NCBI GenBank assembly: GCA_030770535.1
Contig: JASVEC010000002.1
Span: 1,860,001-1,924,000, forward strand
Reading direction: 5' to 3'
Length of the DNA: 64,000 bases
DNA from: Batkoa obscura
Lineage: Eukaryota; Entomophthoromycota; Entomophthoromycetes; Entomophthorales; Batkoaceae
Shown here: positions 35,196 through 45,155 of the stretch, piece after piece
How the letters are laid out: every line of letters begins with the position of its first letter
Numbering within the stretch: position 1 is the stretch's first letter
Program-made: the position numbers and the translations under genes
The notes under the pieces: model-generated
Databases searched by the model: none
What the model was told of the DNA's origin: nothing
What the model saw: the letters and a program-made list of their open reading frames with translations, nothing else

Positions 35196-35873
35196 TTAAT
35201 GGTATGGGGTAGCGTTATTATAGCCATTGAAGTTAGTACCTGCACCAATGACACCAAGTCCAGTGGATGAGCCATAGTTATTAGAAGAGCCAACAGATCC
35301 AGCTCCAGTAGCAATGATACCAACACTATTACCTGCATTAGTACCTGAATATGGACCAAGAGATTGACCATAACTTGTTCCTGAACCAGTAACACCTGAT
35401 GAGTTAATGGCATTACCTTGGGAAGCTTGGAAATTGGTAGATGATCCAAACCCAGCAGTTCCTAAAGTAAGACCAGAAGTAGAACCAGTACCAGCAGAAC
35501 CTGCATAATTACTAGTACTTCCAAAAGAAGATCCTACATTAACAAGTCCAGAACTACCAGTGGCACCAGAAATAGCATTATTACCAGATGAGAAGTTGTT
35601 GCTATATGGAGTAGCAGTACCTCCAGCTACACTAGAGCTAGCACCAAAAGACGAGTTTGGTCCTGAAGCGATACCAGCTGCAGTACCAGTACTGGTACTA
35701 GAGCCACTTCCAGCTGCTGAACCAAAAGATGAATTTACAGCAGCACTCCCTCCATTAGTGATACCACCAATAGCACCTGAACCACTAACTTGAGATACAG
35801 AATTATCTGGGACTGGAACAGCAAGGACAGAAGTCAAAGCTAAGACAATCATGAAAGGAATAGATTTAACCAT
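35196..35873 (-). CDS. Secreted Ser/Gly-rich low-complexity protein, copy 1
   Basis: An intronless 225-residue protein. The N-terminal 18 residues form a signal peptide (VKSIPFMIVLALTSVLA). The mature chain is Gly, Ser, Ala, Thr and Asn-rich with no cysteine, built from loose repeats around N(S)SFG (NSSFGSAAGSG, PNSSFGASSS, VGSSFGSTSN, GFGSSTNF). It ends NGYNNATPYH with no GPI-type tail. Possible roles are wall, spore-coat or adhesive matrix; no family was recognised. A protein-identical copy lies at 37465-38142 in the same orientation, and the DNA identity runs from 35167 to 35972, ending at the upstream TATA box. Confidence 0.85.
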   Translation of the reverse strand: MVKSIPFMIVLALTSVLAVPVPDNSVSQVSGSGAIGGITNGGSAAVNSSFGSAAGSGSSTSTGTAAGIASGPNSSFGASSSVAGGTATPYSNNFSSGNNAISGATGSSGLVNVGSSFGSTSNYAGSAGTGSTSGLTLGTAGFGSSTNFQASQGNAINSSGVTGSGTSYGQSLGPYSGTNAGNSVGIIATGAGSVGSSNNYGSSTGLGVIGAGTNFNGYNNATPYH

Positions 35874-35964
35874 TTTGTGAATTAGAGTGATATTAATAAT
35901 TTTTATAAATTAAGAGATAGATAGAATTGCTTTTTGATACTAAATGTTGATGTTATTTTTTGAG

Positions 35965-35972
35965 TTTATATA
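35965..35972 (-). promoter_or_regulatory. TATA box of Ser/Gly-rich copy 1
   Basis: TATATAAA on the minus strand, about 92 bp upstream of the ATG at 35873. It is the last sequence shared by the two duplicate promoters. Confidence 0.6.
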
Positions 35973-37435
35973 TTCATTTTTTAAGGCTTTTAGTTTTATC
36001 TTTTAATAAGGGTCTGTTTTATAATATTATAAATAACCTTCATTCAACTGTGTGTTAGGTGTAGTAAGTAGCTTTTTCTTCCTTGTTATATGTCTTTTTA
36101 GATTATTTTCTCCCGCTTTCCTTAGTTTTAAATTTCCCCTAATTTTCAATTGATTACCTTAAATCTAGTACTCAGCTTTAATATACACCTGTTGTGGCTC
36201 TTTTGTGATCTAGTTAACACTCATTTAAGAGGAATTTCTATTCAAATTCAATCAAAAATATTTGTATCATGCTTCAAAAAAACTGACTATATAAATAGCC
36301 TAACTATAAAAATCCCCACTAAATAAATCACAAAAGAGCTACAACAGCTTAATTAAACTAGTCTAGCCTTTATAAGCGCTAATTTTTTAACCATGTTATG
36401 TTAAACATTTAAGTTAAAATAGTTAATTAGGCTGGGTGCATTCGTAACTTTTAAAATTTTTTAAACATTTAAACCTTATTTTTCAATATAGTAAAATTAT
36501 TAATTTATCTTCATTGTACATGATGTCGTCAGTTATTGTTTATTTCTTAATACTATTTTTTAAATTTATAGTTTAAGGATCTTTTTGATTTTATTTTGGT
36601 ATGACATGAATGTGAATAGTTAGTTATCTAGAGAGAGACTAAGATGAATGTATATAGTTATTCAATAAACATCAGAATATTGCTTTATGTTTCACTTTTT
36701 ATCTCATAATCTAGCACAGAAATAAAAAATATATCCTCAAATACTCAAATAGATAAGGGGATTCCTATATTTTCTAACTCTTAGAGGCTTATAAGTCTGT
36801 TTTTATTTACTATAATAAAGGAGTATTCTAAAAATAATTCAATAAAGTTAAATGTAAGACAGCTAAATAGTATTGACAGCCAGGATTAGATTCATAATTT
36901 TAGCTGTTTAACAATTAGATATCCTTTATGGAATCTAGGAACGGACTTTTAATCAAATGAGGTTCCTTTGTGAGAGTGCAGAGATGATATTGTAACTATT
37001 AGGGTGAGGAAAAAATGGAATTGAGGTAAACAGACTGAAAATTTCTTAAGTTCTAGTAGTAATAGAAGGGGCTTATAATAACTCTAGAAGTTGAATTAGC
37101 AAGAAAATAGCTCATGAAGTCGGAAATGAAACTTGAGAGAACAGTTTAAGCTGAATTAAATTAAACCAGTTTCCGTAGACTATGGGCAAACAGTACATTA
37201 AATGAACCTGTGGAACTTATTACTATTAATTTTACGTAAACTCAATTAATAAACTCACTAATAACTTTCAGACTTAAAGTCATTTATTTCCAACATGTAT
37301 AATGTAAGTATAGCTTTAAAATTAGAAATTAGTAGCATTCAGTTTATTGTTTAGTTTATTACTGTTTACTATTATCCGAAATATAATTTCTCTGTAAAAC
37401 TATAAAATACTTTAACGGATGAAAAAAATAATGAC
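35973..37435. other. Spacer between the Ser/Gly-rich duplicates
   Basis: Single-copy sequence holding only the 159 bp inverted-repeat element. No open frame longer than about 60 codons was noticed. Confidence 0.6.
36189..36347. repeat. 159 bp element with 21 bp terminal inverted repeats
   Basis: The left end CTGTTGTGGCTCTTTTGTGA and right end TCACAAAAGAGCTACAACAG are near-perfect inverted repeats (one mismatch). There is no coding capacity between them. It behaves like a small non-autonomous DNA transposon; a target duplication was not clear. It is unrelated to the common 105 bp family. Confidence 0.65.
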
Positions 37436-37464
37436 TTAAATTAGATAATATTTTTATTAATAAA

Positions 37465-38142
37465 TTAATGGTATGGGGTAGCGTTATTATAGCCATTGAA
37501 GTTAGTACCTGCACCAATGACACCAAGTCCAGTGGATGAGCCATAGTTATTAGAAGAGCCAACAGATCCAGCTCCAGTAGCAATGATACCAACACTATTA
37601 CCTGCATTAGTACCTGAATATGGACCAAGAGATTGACCATAACTTGTTCCTGAACCAGTAACACCTGATGAGTTAATGGCATTACCTTGGGAAGCTTGGA
37701 AATTGGTAGATGATCCAAACCCAGCAGTTCCTAAAGTAAGACCAGAAGTAGAACCAGTACCAGCAGAACCTGCATAATTACTAGTACTTCCAAAAGAAGA
37801 TCCTACATTAACAAGTCCAGAACTACCAGTGGCACCAGAAATAGCATTATTACCAGATGAGAAGTTGTTGCTATATGGAGTAGCAGTACCTCCAGCTACA
37901 CTAGAGCTAGCACCAAAAGACGAGTTTGGTCCTGAAGCGATACCAGCTGCAGTACCAGTACTGGTACTAGAGCCACTTCCAGCTGCTGAACCAAAAGATG
38001 AATTTACAGCAGCACTCCCTCCATTAGTGATACCACCAATAGCACCTGAACCACTAACTTGAGATACAGAATTATCTGGGACTGGAACAGCAAGGACAGA
38101 AGTCAAAGCTAAGACAATCATGAAAGGAATAGATTTAACCAT
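37465..38142 (-). CDS. Secreted Ser/Gly-rich low-complexity protein, copy 2
   Basis: This 225-residue product is identical to that of 35196-35873: same signal peptide, same loose NSSFG-type repeats, no cysteine, same NNATPYH end. For low-complexity sequence, perfect identity means the duplication or last conversion is very recent, since such repeats change length quickly. The 1.46 kb between the two units is not duplicated. Upstream of the TATA box and downstream of the stop the two copies diverge completely, so they may be expressed differently from distal elements. Confidence 0.85.
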   Translation of the reverse strand: MVKSIPFMIVLALTSVLAVPVPDNSVSQVSGSGAIGGITNGGSAAVNSSFGSAAGSGSSTSTGTAAGIASGPNSSFGASSSVAGGTATPYSNNFSSGNNAISGATGSSGLVNVGSSFGSTSNYAGSAGTGSTSGLTLGTAGFGSSTNFQASQGNAINSSGVTGSGTSYGQSLGPYSGTNAGNSVGIIATGAGSVGSSNNYGSSTGLGVIGAGTNFNGYNNATPYH

Positions 38143-38233
38143 TTTGTGAATTAGAGTGATATTAATAATTTTTATAAATTAAGAGATAGATAGAATTGCT
38201 TTTTGATACTAAATGTTGATGTTATTTTTTGAG

Positions 38234-38241
38234 TTTATATA
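38234..38241 (-). promoter_or_regulatory. TATA box of Ser/Gly-rich copy 2
   Basis: TATATAAA on the minus strand, at the same distance from its ATG as in copy 1. Confidence 0.6.
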
Positions 38242-39051
38242 CCATTGCTTTAAGCCTTATTTTTGATTATTCCTTGGGTGTCAAGTTAGGTTTGCTCTCC
38301 CCCTAGTTTTTGTTTAATATAATTTTAGATATTTTCTTCTAGAATTTTAAGGATTAGTTAAAATTGTGTTTGTGTTTAGATATTTTTTTACATTTTTTCT
38401 ACCCTCTTTTTTTTTAAAAATTGTGTTTATAAATTGGTTACATTACATTATCAAAGTCCATTGCTCAAAGTAATAAATTTTTGTAGTTTTGGTAAACATG
38501 GCTGTTTTAAATAGCGAAAAGTAAAGCTAAATTTATAATAAGGTTAAACCGTTTATCTGCCATACTTATTAATTATATACCATATTTAATTTAATATGTA
38601 AAATAATAGAATAGGATTTTTGCTAACATTATTTTATATTAATTTTTATATAAAATTTATTTAAGAGCATAGTTTAGATATTTTTTTGCTTTACAAAATT
38701 ATTAATTTAAATCTATTAACTCAATTAACTTGCATAATTTTTTTAGCTACACTAGCTAATCCGCCCATCAACTTTTAGTCAATTATTTGACCATTATGCT
38801 ACCACACAAGTAAAGTGTATATTGAATCTAAAGATTTTAAAATTTAACTACGAAATAATTCAAAGCCCCTTATTAACCCCTCTATGTCAATAGATTTACA
38901 TAAAACCAACTCAGGAGACTAAAAGATTAACTTAAACGCTTAAGCTAGTAGTCAAATTTAAAAGTATAAATGGAGCAAAAAGAATACCAAACCTAGCATT
39001 CAAAAAAAGTATCTTATAACAATCATTTAATTTATTTACTAATATTCAATA
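38242..39051. other. Non-coding region upstream of the decapeptide-repeat gene
   Basis: AT-rich; only the probable TATA box at 38965 stands out. Confidence 0.5.
38965..38971 (+). promoter_or_regulatory. TATA box of the decapeptide-repeat gene
   Basis: TATAAAT, 87 bp upstream of the ATG at 39052, close to the spacing seen for the Ser/Gly-rich genes. Confidence 0.5.
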
Positions 39052-39438
39052 ATGAAACCTTTCAACTTAATTTCAGTCTCTTTCCTTACCATTGTAAGCG
39101 CTTCTTATACTCCTATTACTCCACCAGCTTATGATCATCATCCATTGACTCCACCAAGTTACGATGTTCCACCATTGACTCCACCAAGCTATAATACCCC
39201 TCCATTGACCCCTCCAGCTTATAATACTCCTCCATTAACTCCACCAAGCTATAATGTCCCACCTTTAACTCCACCAGCTTATAATACTCCTCCATTGACC
39301 CCTCCAGCTTATAATACTCCTCCATTAACTCCACCAAGCTATAATGTCCCACCTTTAACTCCACCAAGCTACAATGTTCCACCATTAACTCCACCAAGCT
39401 ACAATGTTCCACCATTAACTCCACCAAGTTACTACTAA
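39052..39438 (+). CDS. Secreted Pro/Thr/Tyr decapeptide-repeat protein
   Basis: An intronless 128-residue protein. Residues 1-18 are a probable signal peptide (KPFNLISVSFLTIVSAS). The rest is about eleven copies of a ten-residue unit PPLTPP(S/A)YN(V/T), with slight variants at the first two (PAYDHHPL, PSYDVPPL), ending PPSYY. There is no cysteine and no other domain. Regular Pro and Tyr resemble extensin-type wall proteins or adhesive plaque proteins, where Tyr can be cross-linked; this parallel is inference. Repeat DNA units are 30 bp, some identical over 60 bp, indicating recent unit expansion. Confidence 0.85.
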   Translation: MKPFNLISVSFLTIVSASYTPITPPAYDHHPLTPPSYDVPPLTPPSYNTPPLTPPAYNTPPLTPPSYNVPPLTPPAYNTPPLTPPAYNTPPLTPPSYNVPPLTPPSYNVPPLTPPSYNVPPLTPPSYY

Positions 39439-39835
39439 ATGCTATATATGAGCAAACTTTAATGTAGTATTATAAGTTTAAAATAAATGATCAAGTCTTA
39501 AATATTTTTGATGCTTTTTATAATTCAATATGACAAGGCTTTAAGTATAGTAATTTATGATTTAAAATTAATAAAGACCAGTTTTATAATTTATGGATAA
39601 GAAATTCAGGACACAATAACAATTTCTATTATATGATGTTTGAGGTCACTAGATAAAATACTCTTGTATTTATGCCTTTTAAGATTTTTAAATGAAAGTC
39701 ACTCTTACAACTACGACCAGTGTCTTGACTCAAATCCTAGATAAAATACCAGCCTTTTTACAATTTTTGTAAGATCAATTAATTTAATAGTTAAATTCAA
39801 TGCAACAATATATATTGACAAAACAAGGCTAAAAT
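39439..39835. other. Spacer between decapeptide-repeat gene and MAD1
   Basis: The two genes converge here. Nothing else was recognised. Confidence 0.6.
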
Positions 39836-42125
39836 TTATTCATTTACTAATTCATTTAACTGGGACATTCTTAAAGCTAAGAAGAAGCCAGAGATATTTT
39901 TTCTTTGCTTAATCCAAACATCATAAAGAGTTCTTAACTCTAATACAGTTTCTACTGAGTCCCCATTGTCCATATACAATTTATATTTATCTCTCACATG
40001 AACTAATTTGAATTCTAGCTTATTTGAAAGTGGCCCAACGCAACTAACTTTGACAATTCCATTACCCTTAAATTGAAGACGATATCCGAACATAACTTCA
40101 ATAATTTTAACAAAATTTTTGTATTCATTATAGGTGGCCTAGATAATAAAATATAAATTTATTTTATAGTAAAATCAGAGCTTACTTTTAAATTTATTTT
40201 GGCTTTAGAATATAATCCTGTGTTCCTCTGGCTTAAAATGAAATTATCTTGTTTATAAGAATTCAATTCTGCTTCTAACTTTTCTATTTGGGCAGATTTT
40301 GGTATTTCTTTTTCAAATTGATAGAAGTCAACCATTGTTCTTAATGCCGAAACTTCACTCATTATTAACTCAAAATACTTTTCTTTTTCACGATAGAGAC
40401 TATCTTGGGATGGATTGTCTTTCAATGTGATTGCCTATTAGTTTATAGTATTCATGTAATTTTGATCATATAAATTCAACTACCTTAAGCCCACTTCCAT
40501 TGTGGCCGTTCTTTTGGTTAAGGCCATTCTTTAAACTAAGTAGTTCCATACTTAAATCTGAAGCAGTTGATTTCCAGCGGTTGATTTCTAATTTTATAAT
40601 TTAAACAATTCATTTATCAATCATTGAATTTACCAGTAATTAATCGAATTCTGTCAAATTTTTTTTCTTTCTCAATGGCACCAACTTTTTTTTTAGCTGT
40701 CTCATACATTTTTTTAATTTTCTCTTCTCTTTCATTTGTTTCAGTGTCATCAATGCTTTCATTGTTATTGACTCCATTATTATCTTCATCATCGTCAATT
40801 CGTATATTATTCTCTGCATTATTTTGATCGAAGACATTAAAATCATCCATAGAGGATGTGGATCCATTTTCAAGCTGATGGACTCTATCTTTATAAACTC
40901 CTAACTTATAAAAAGATAAACTAAAAATAGACAACAAATATGAAACAATTACTTCATACTCGGTATCTACTAACCTAGCCTGCATAATTTTTCTTTCTTT
41001 TTCTAACTTTTCTTTTTCTGTATGTAAACTCTTTACGAGTTCATCTTTGATTATTCTAACCATTTTTCTACTCTCATTTTGAGGTTTTGGTTTCCTATTT
41101 TATTAGTAAATTGAAGCTTTATGATTATCCATTTACTTTTCAAATTTAACTTCTCTTAATAAATCATAACCAAGCCCCGCCCCGCCCATGGTATATATTA
41201 AATCATCTTTTGATTTATTAAGTTCGCCAACACTTTTATTAAAAGCAGCCAAGTTTTTATTGTTGCTTTCAAAAGTCTTTATCACATGGCCTATTCAATA
41301 TTATTGTTACTCTCATTGATATTCAGATAGAAGTTGATTTACCCTTGAACTTCGAAATGGCATTTTTGAGATTAACTTCATCCTCATCTAATAAAATAGT
41401 TGTATTTAAGTCTATTCCAGATTGGTTTACTCTTATTTGTTCCTCAGTAAGTGTATTATCTCCAAACAATTCAGCATGCTATACTTAATTTAACTATAGT
41501 AATATTTATTCGTTGACATTGTTTTACCTGTCTATTATTGGCAGCCAAGATTCCTTTTAAGTAATTGCTTTCACGAATTTTGGATTTAAGTAAAGAATAC
41601 GTTTTTTGAACTGAAACCATTAGGTCTTTATAATGGTTATTAAGCGCTAATTTACTATAATTAGTACATATAATATCATTAACTATGTACATTTACTATC
41701 ATCACTAAACATCACTTCTTCAGAATCATATAGATTATTACTTCCAAGAATACTTCCGAAGCTTATGTCATTCAAATGCTGATTACCAGTAGCAGAAAGT
41801 TCATGCGACATGTTCCTCTATATTAAAAAAAGATTATCAAAACATTTATAAATCAAGAATGGCTTACATTGTTATTATTCTCTTCTTGCTGGGCTTGTGG
41901 GCCTAAAAAACTCAAATCTACGCCAGTACCCTGGGTGAAAGTAAACGTCGATAAATCTAAATCATCGTTAAGGAAGTCGAGGTCATGGATTCCTCCATCA
42001 TCACTTTTAGCATCATCTCCATTGTTATTAGTTGAATCAATTCCATTGTTCATAGCATCTATCATTCTATCAGGGTCCTGAAAGGCGCTTTCATTTATAT
42101 CAAAAGAGTCGTTGGGATTCGACAT
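39836..42125 (-). CDS. MAD1: Spindle assembly checkpoint protein MAD1-like
   Basis: MAD1 recruits MAD2 to unattached kinetochores. The N-terminus is acidic and Asn/Asp-rich (MSNPNDSFDINESAF). A long coiled-coil middle follows (HYKDLMVSVQKTYSLLKSKI; KSLHTEKEKLEKERKIMQAR; KKMYETAKKKVGAIEKEKK), then EKYFELIMSEVSALRTMVDF. The C-terminal globular domain reads TYNEYKNFVKIIEVMFGYRL and FKGNGIVKVSCVGPLSNKL, closing with LRTLYDVWIKQRKNISGFFLAL. This matches the Mad1 end (FGY-L-F--NG-VKL ... YW---R-IPCFL--LTL). The product is about 560-580 residues, shorter than yeast or human Mad1, and a clear MAD2-binding motif was not found. About six introns are needed; the middle joins are less sure. Confidence 0.72.
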
Positions 42126-42806
42126 TGTTGTTTTATTTTAACAATTTATATATACAAAAAAATGTTAATGAAAATTAGGAATTTGCTATTTATATTAAAA
42201 ATTTGATTTTTAATTGGCTATTATACCATCATGTTCTCACCTTCTACCTATTATTTTGTATACAGTTATCCCTTCATTTCAAAATTGAAAATTGAGCTCT
42301 GAAGCTGACATGTATATTTTAATCTATACTTTGAAATTTTGATTACTTAGATAAGGATTTTTATTTGATTATCAAGTTCCTTAGTATCAATATTAAAGAC
42401 TATGAACCTATTATAAAAGTTTAATTTTAATTATTTTATTTGTTAATAAACACTTGCCCAAAATGATTTGATAGTTTGGTTTTTTTAAAATCAAATTGAT
42501 TTAATTTAAACCAAAGGTTTACTATGTTATTAGAAATTGTTTTAAGTTAAAGTACCGAACATATTTTTTATAATTTAATGGTGTAAAACTCCAATATTCA
42601 TTATTTAACATTAAGGTACTGTAAACAAATAAAGCTTTCATTTTTAATCAACTATCAAATTAGAAGCCCCGTTAATTTTGTACAAAAATTTGTTTTGTAC
42701 TCATTTTTTTTGGGTACTGTAGATAAATCTAAAATTACATAAGTTCATATTAAAAATAAAAACTATATAAACAAAGATAGTTAATCGGAAAGAAGAACAA
42801 ACTGAA
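42126..42806. other. Shared upstream region of MAD1 and the lipase
   Basis: The genes diverge from this region. It contains the lipase TATA box; no other feature was recognised. Confidence 0.6.
42764..42771 (+). promoter_or_regulatory. TATA box of the lipase gene
   Basis: TATATAAA, 43 bp upstream of the lipase ATG. Confidence 0.6.
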
Positions 42807-43733
42807 ATGAAATTCGAATTACTAATCTCCTCTTTATTAAATATAAACTTGGTTCAATCTTATGCCACTTTCCAACAAAGTGATGCAAACAGTGATCGAG
42901 TCAATACTCCTGTGGTCAACAACATGAAACAGCCTGATATTGATGATGTAAAATTAGGTGCTTGGTATGCAGCCTTTGCAGTATGTCCTAAATCAAAATT
43001 ACAAACCTGGTCCTGCAAAAAATGTGATCAAACACCAAAAGTTAAATTTTTGAGATATTTGTCTAAACCAACTAGTGGAACGGCAGGTTATGTTGCAGTA
43101 AGAGAAGATAACAAAGATGGCTATTTTATTGTTTCTTTCCGTGGCACTAAGAATGCAATGAACGGAGTTACAAATGGTTCTGCTGCACAAGCTAAATTTA
43201 GTGCTATCGACGATAATGAAGCTAGGGTACATATGGGTTATTTAAATTCCATGGAGACATTATCAAAGGATTTCATTGGTGAATTGAAATTGCAATTGCT
43301 TAATGAGGTCTATAAAAATTATAAGATTAAAGTTTATGGCCATTCTTTAGGCGGTTCTATGGCTTCATTAGCCTCAATTAAAATAAAAACAGAGTTAAAT
43401 ATCAGCTGGGATCGCTTAGAGCTATACACCTATGGTCAACCAAGAGTAGGCAATATGAAATTTGCTAAATGGTTTGATGGTAAAGAAATCTCTACTGCTA
43501 GAGTCGTCAATAATAATGATTCAGTGCCCCATGCCCCACCCGTTGATGTATTAACCTATACCCATCATGGTAATGAATTATTTATCCCTGCTAAGGATAG
43601 TAATGTAGATGTTCACTATTGTAATAAGGATGTTTATGAAGATGTTGATTGTTCTTATTCGATTTCAAAATATTCGGAAGAAGCACATTATCATTTCTTT
43701 GATACTACAACCGGGGAAGAGTTTAATTGTTAA
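42807..43733 (+). CDS. Secreted class-3 triacylglycerol lipase
   Basis: An alpha/beta-hydrolase of the Rhizomucor lipase type, intronless, 308 residues. A signal peptide covers about residues 1-18 (LLISSLLNINLVQSYA). The oxyanion block is VSFRGTKN (109-116), the nucleophile Ser180 is in VYGHSLGGSMA, YGQPRVGN follows, Asp238 is in VVNNNDSVPHAPP, and His294 is in EEAHYHFFD. Paired cysteines (WSCKKC near 70, DC...NC at the end) fit extracellular disulfides. A typical prosequence is short or missing. The likely substrate is host or environmental triglyceride. It lies in the secretome-rich part of the window. Feruloyl esterase is a distant alternative. Confidence 0.93.
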   Translation: MKFELLISSLLNINLVQSYATFQQSDANSDRVNTPVVNNMKQPDIDDVKLGAWYAAFAVCPKSKLQTWSCKKCDQTPKVKFLRYLSKPTSGTAGYVAVREDNKDGYFIVSFRGTKNAMNGVTNGSAAQAKFSAIDDNEARVHMGYLNSMETLSKDFIGELKLQLLNEVYKNYKIKVYGHSLGGSMASLASIKIKTELNISWDRLELYTYGQPRVGNMKFAKWFDGKEISTARVVNNNDSVPHAPPVDVLTYTHHGNELFIPAKDSNVDVHYCNKDVYEDVDCSYSISKYSEEAHYHFFDTTTGEEFNC

Positions 43734-44535
43734 TGAGAAGATAATATACATGTCAAAACAAATTTGTTAAACTATTTAGTAAAGATGATAGATTCTCATG
43801 AAAAGTGTTATAGAATAAAATTAATAAATTAATATAATTTTTCCATTTTTCAGAGTTGAAATTGTAGCTCAACATGCTACTGTTAATAATTTAATACTTA
43901 ATTTAAGAACAGATATAACGTTTAGAATGTACCATTATTATATTCAACTTCTTATTAAAGCCTACCTTTAATTTTTAATTATTAGTTGTGATATATAAAT
44001 AGAATTATGCTTAAAAGTTTGAAGTAATGGCTATAAATTTAAATAATATTTAAATATCATTTAAATATCTATCTTAAAATCACATAATCACGAAAAAATC
44101 AGTTTAAATAATTAAGTATAGTCAAACTATTCTAACAAAAGGATTAGGTGCTTAAAAGTCAAGAGTTATAAAAGGATAGTTTTTTTCAATATACTAGATG
44201 ATCGAATATTTCAAACAACAATAGGATAGTGTAAACAGTAACTCGAGCTATTGAATACAACTTACAAGTATTACTAACTTCCTGAAGTTCTAAATTATTA
44301 TTTCATGCTAATATCCTTAAAACACATTTTATATAGTTATATGGGGCTGTTTTTTTTAGTTTCATTATTTTTCCATTTTTTAAGCGCTATTTATGTGGAA
44401 AAATTGTAAAATTCTTAAATACAAAAATACATCCCCATATGTTTAAATATTATTCAAGCATCAGTATATTATAATAAGGGCAATAAACCGATCCTTAATG
44501 AGTGTAATTCTTTTAAAAGTCTTTGAATAACTTTA
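43734..44535. other. Spacer between lipase and DPM2-like copy B
   Basis: One family 1 element at 44339-44441; otherwise nothing was seen. Confidence 0.6.
44339..44441 (-). mobile_element. Miniature element family 1
   Basis: Starts TATATGGGGCTG, core CCATTTTTTAAGCGCTATTT, ends ACATCCCCATAT. Confidence 0.8.
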
Positions 44536-44840
44536 TTAAGAATAAATTAAAACCAAACCGAAAAAAGAGGCTAGTATTATAATAACTGTCAATAAGATGT
44601 AAGCTGGAAGGGGTAGAGCTAAGAGTGGATCTGGAAATAAGCTTAAGATATAATGCTCTCGATCTAAAAAAGGCTATTATATAAATATTATGATTAATAT
44701 TTAAAATAATAGGTTGGAAAATAAGTAAAATATAATAAACTAATAATAAAAAATACTATCAATAAACACCAGATAAAATAATATAGAAACAAACAAGTAG
44801 AAATGAATATAATGTTAAATCCAAGTGTGGAATCTTTCAT
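44536..44840 (-). CDS. DPM2-like small membrane protein (copy B)
   Basis: A two-exon gene. Exon 1 (from ATG 44840) gives MKDSTLGFNIIFISTCLFLY and YFIWCLLI; an 83-nt intron (44674-44756, GTATTT...AATAG) follows; exon 2 gives PFLDREHYILSLFPDPLLAL and PAYILLTVIIILASFFGLVL before ending IYS. The order (helix, YYxxW-LLPFxD--H, short loop, second helix) is that of DPM2 and aligns with copy A at 31793-32239, but the lysine-rich tail is absent. It may be a second DPM2 or a related subunit of a dolichol-using complex. About 73 residues. Confidence 0.6.
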
Positions 44841-45155
44841 TGCTATTTTTAGCCTACTCTTTTAACTAAAGAAATTTTAGTAAGATTATGTTTTTGTTTT
44901 TTTAACCCAAGTTTGAATTATTATTTAATTGGCTTCTAATTTACCTACTAATTGTGTTGATGTTTTCGAAAGATAATTCTTAAATTTATTCATTTTAGTG
45001 TTTTGTAGATAAAGTCCATTAAACTTTTGCAATAATATCTGCGTTTGGTTTTACGTAACCAATGATAGTCTCCGAGTAATTCTTAATAAATTTATGTTCA
45101 GAGCTAGCAACAAAAAGGATTAATATTTTGATTAAAAAATTTTAATCATTTTACA

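Larger units (their letters stand above)
35167..35972. repeat. 806 bp direct repeat, left copy
   Basis: It is identical by eye to 37436-38241 (offset 2269). It covers the Ser/Gly-rich gene, 29 bp past its stop and 99 bp upstream. Both outer edges break sharply into unrelated sequence. Confidence 0.9.
37436..38241. repeat. 806 bp direct repeat, right copy
   Basis: Partner of 35167-35972; see that entry. Identity begins at TTAAATTAG and ends at the TATA box. Confidence 0.9.

Noticed and set aside
35560-35793. Open frame antisense to the Ser/Gly-rich gene (also at 37829-38062)
   Set aside because: A mirror of the GC-richer repeat coding strand; there is no start context or independent support.
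39116-39427. Antisense repeat frame over the decapeptide gene
   Set aside because: A by-product of the 30 bp repeat being open in several frames; the plus frame has the signal peptide and TATA box.
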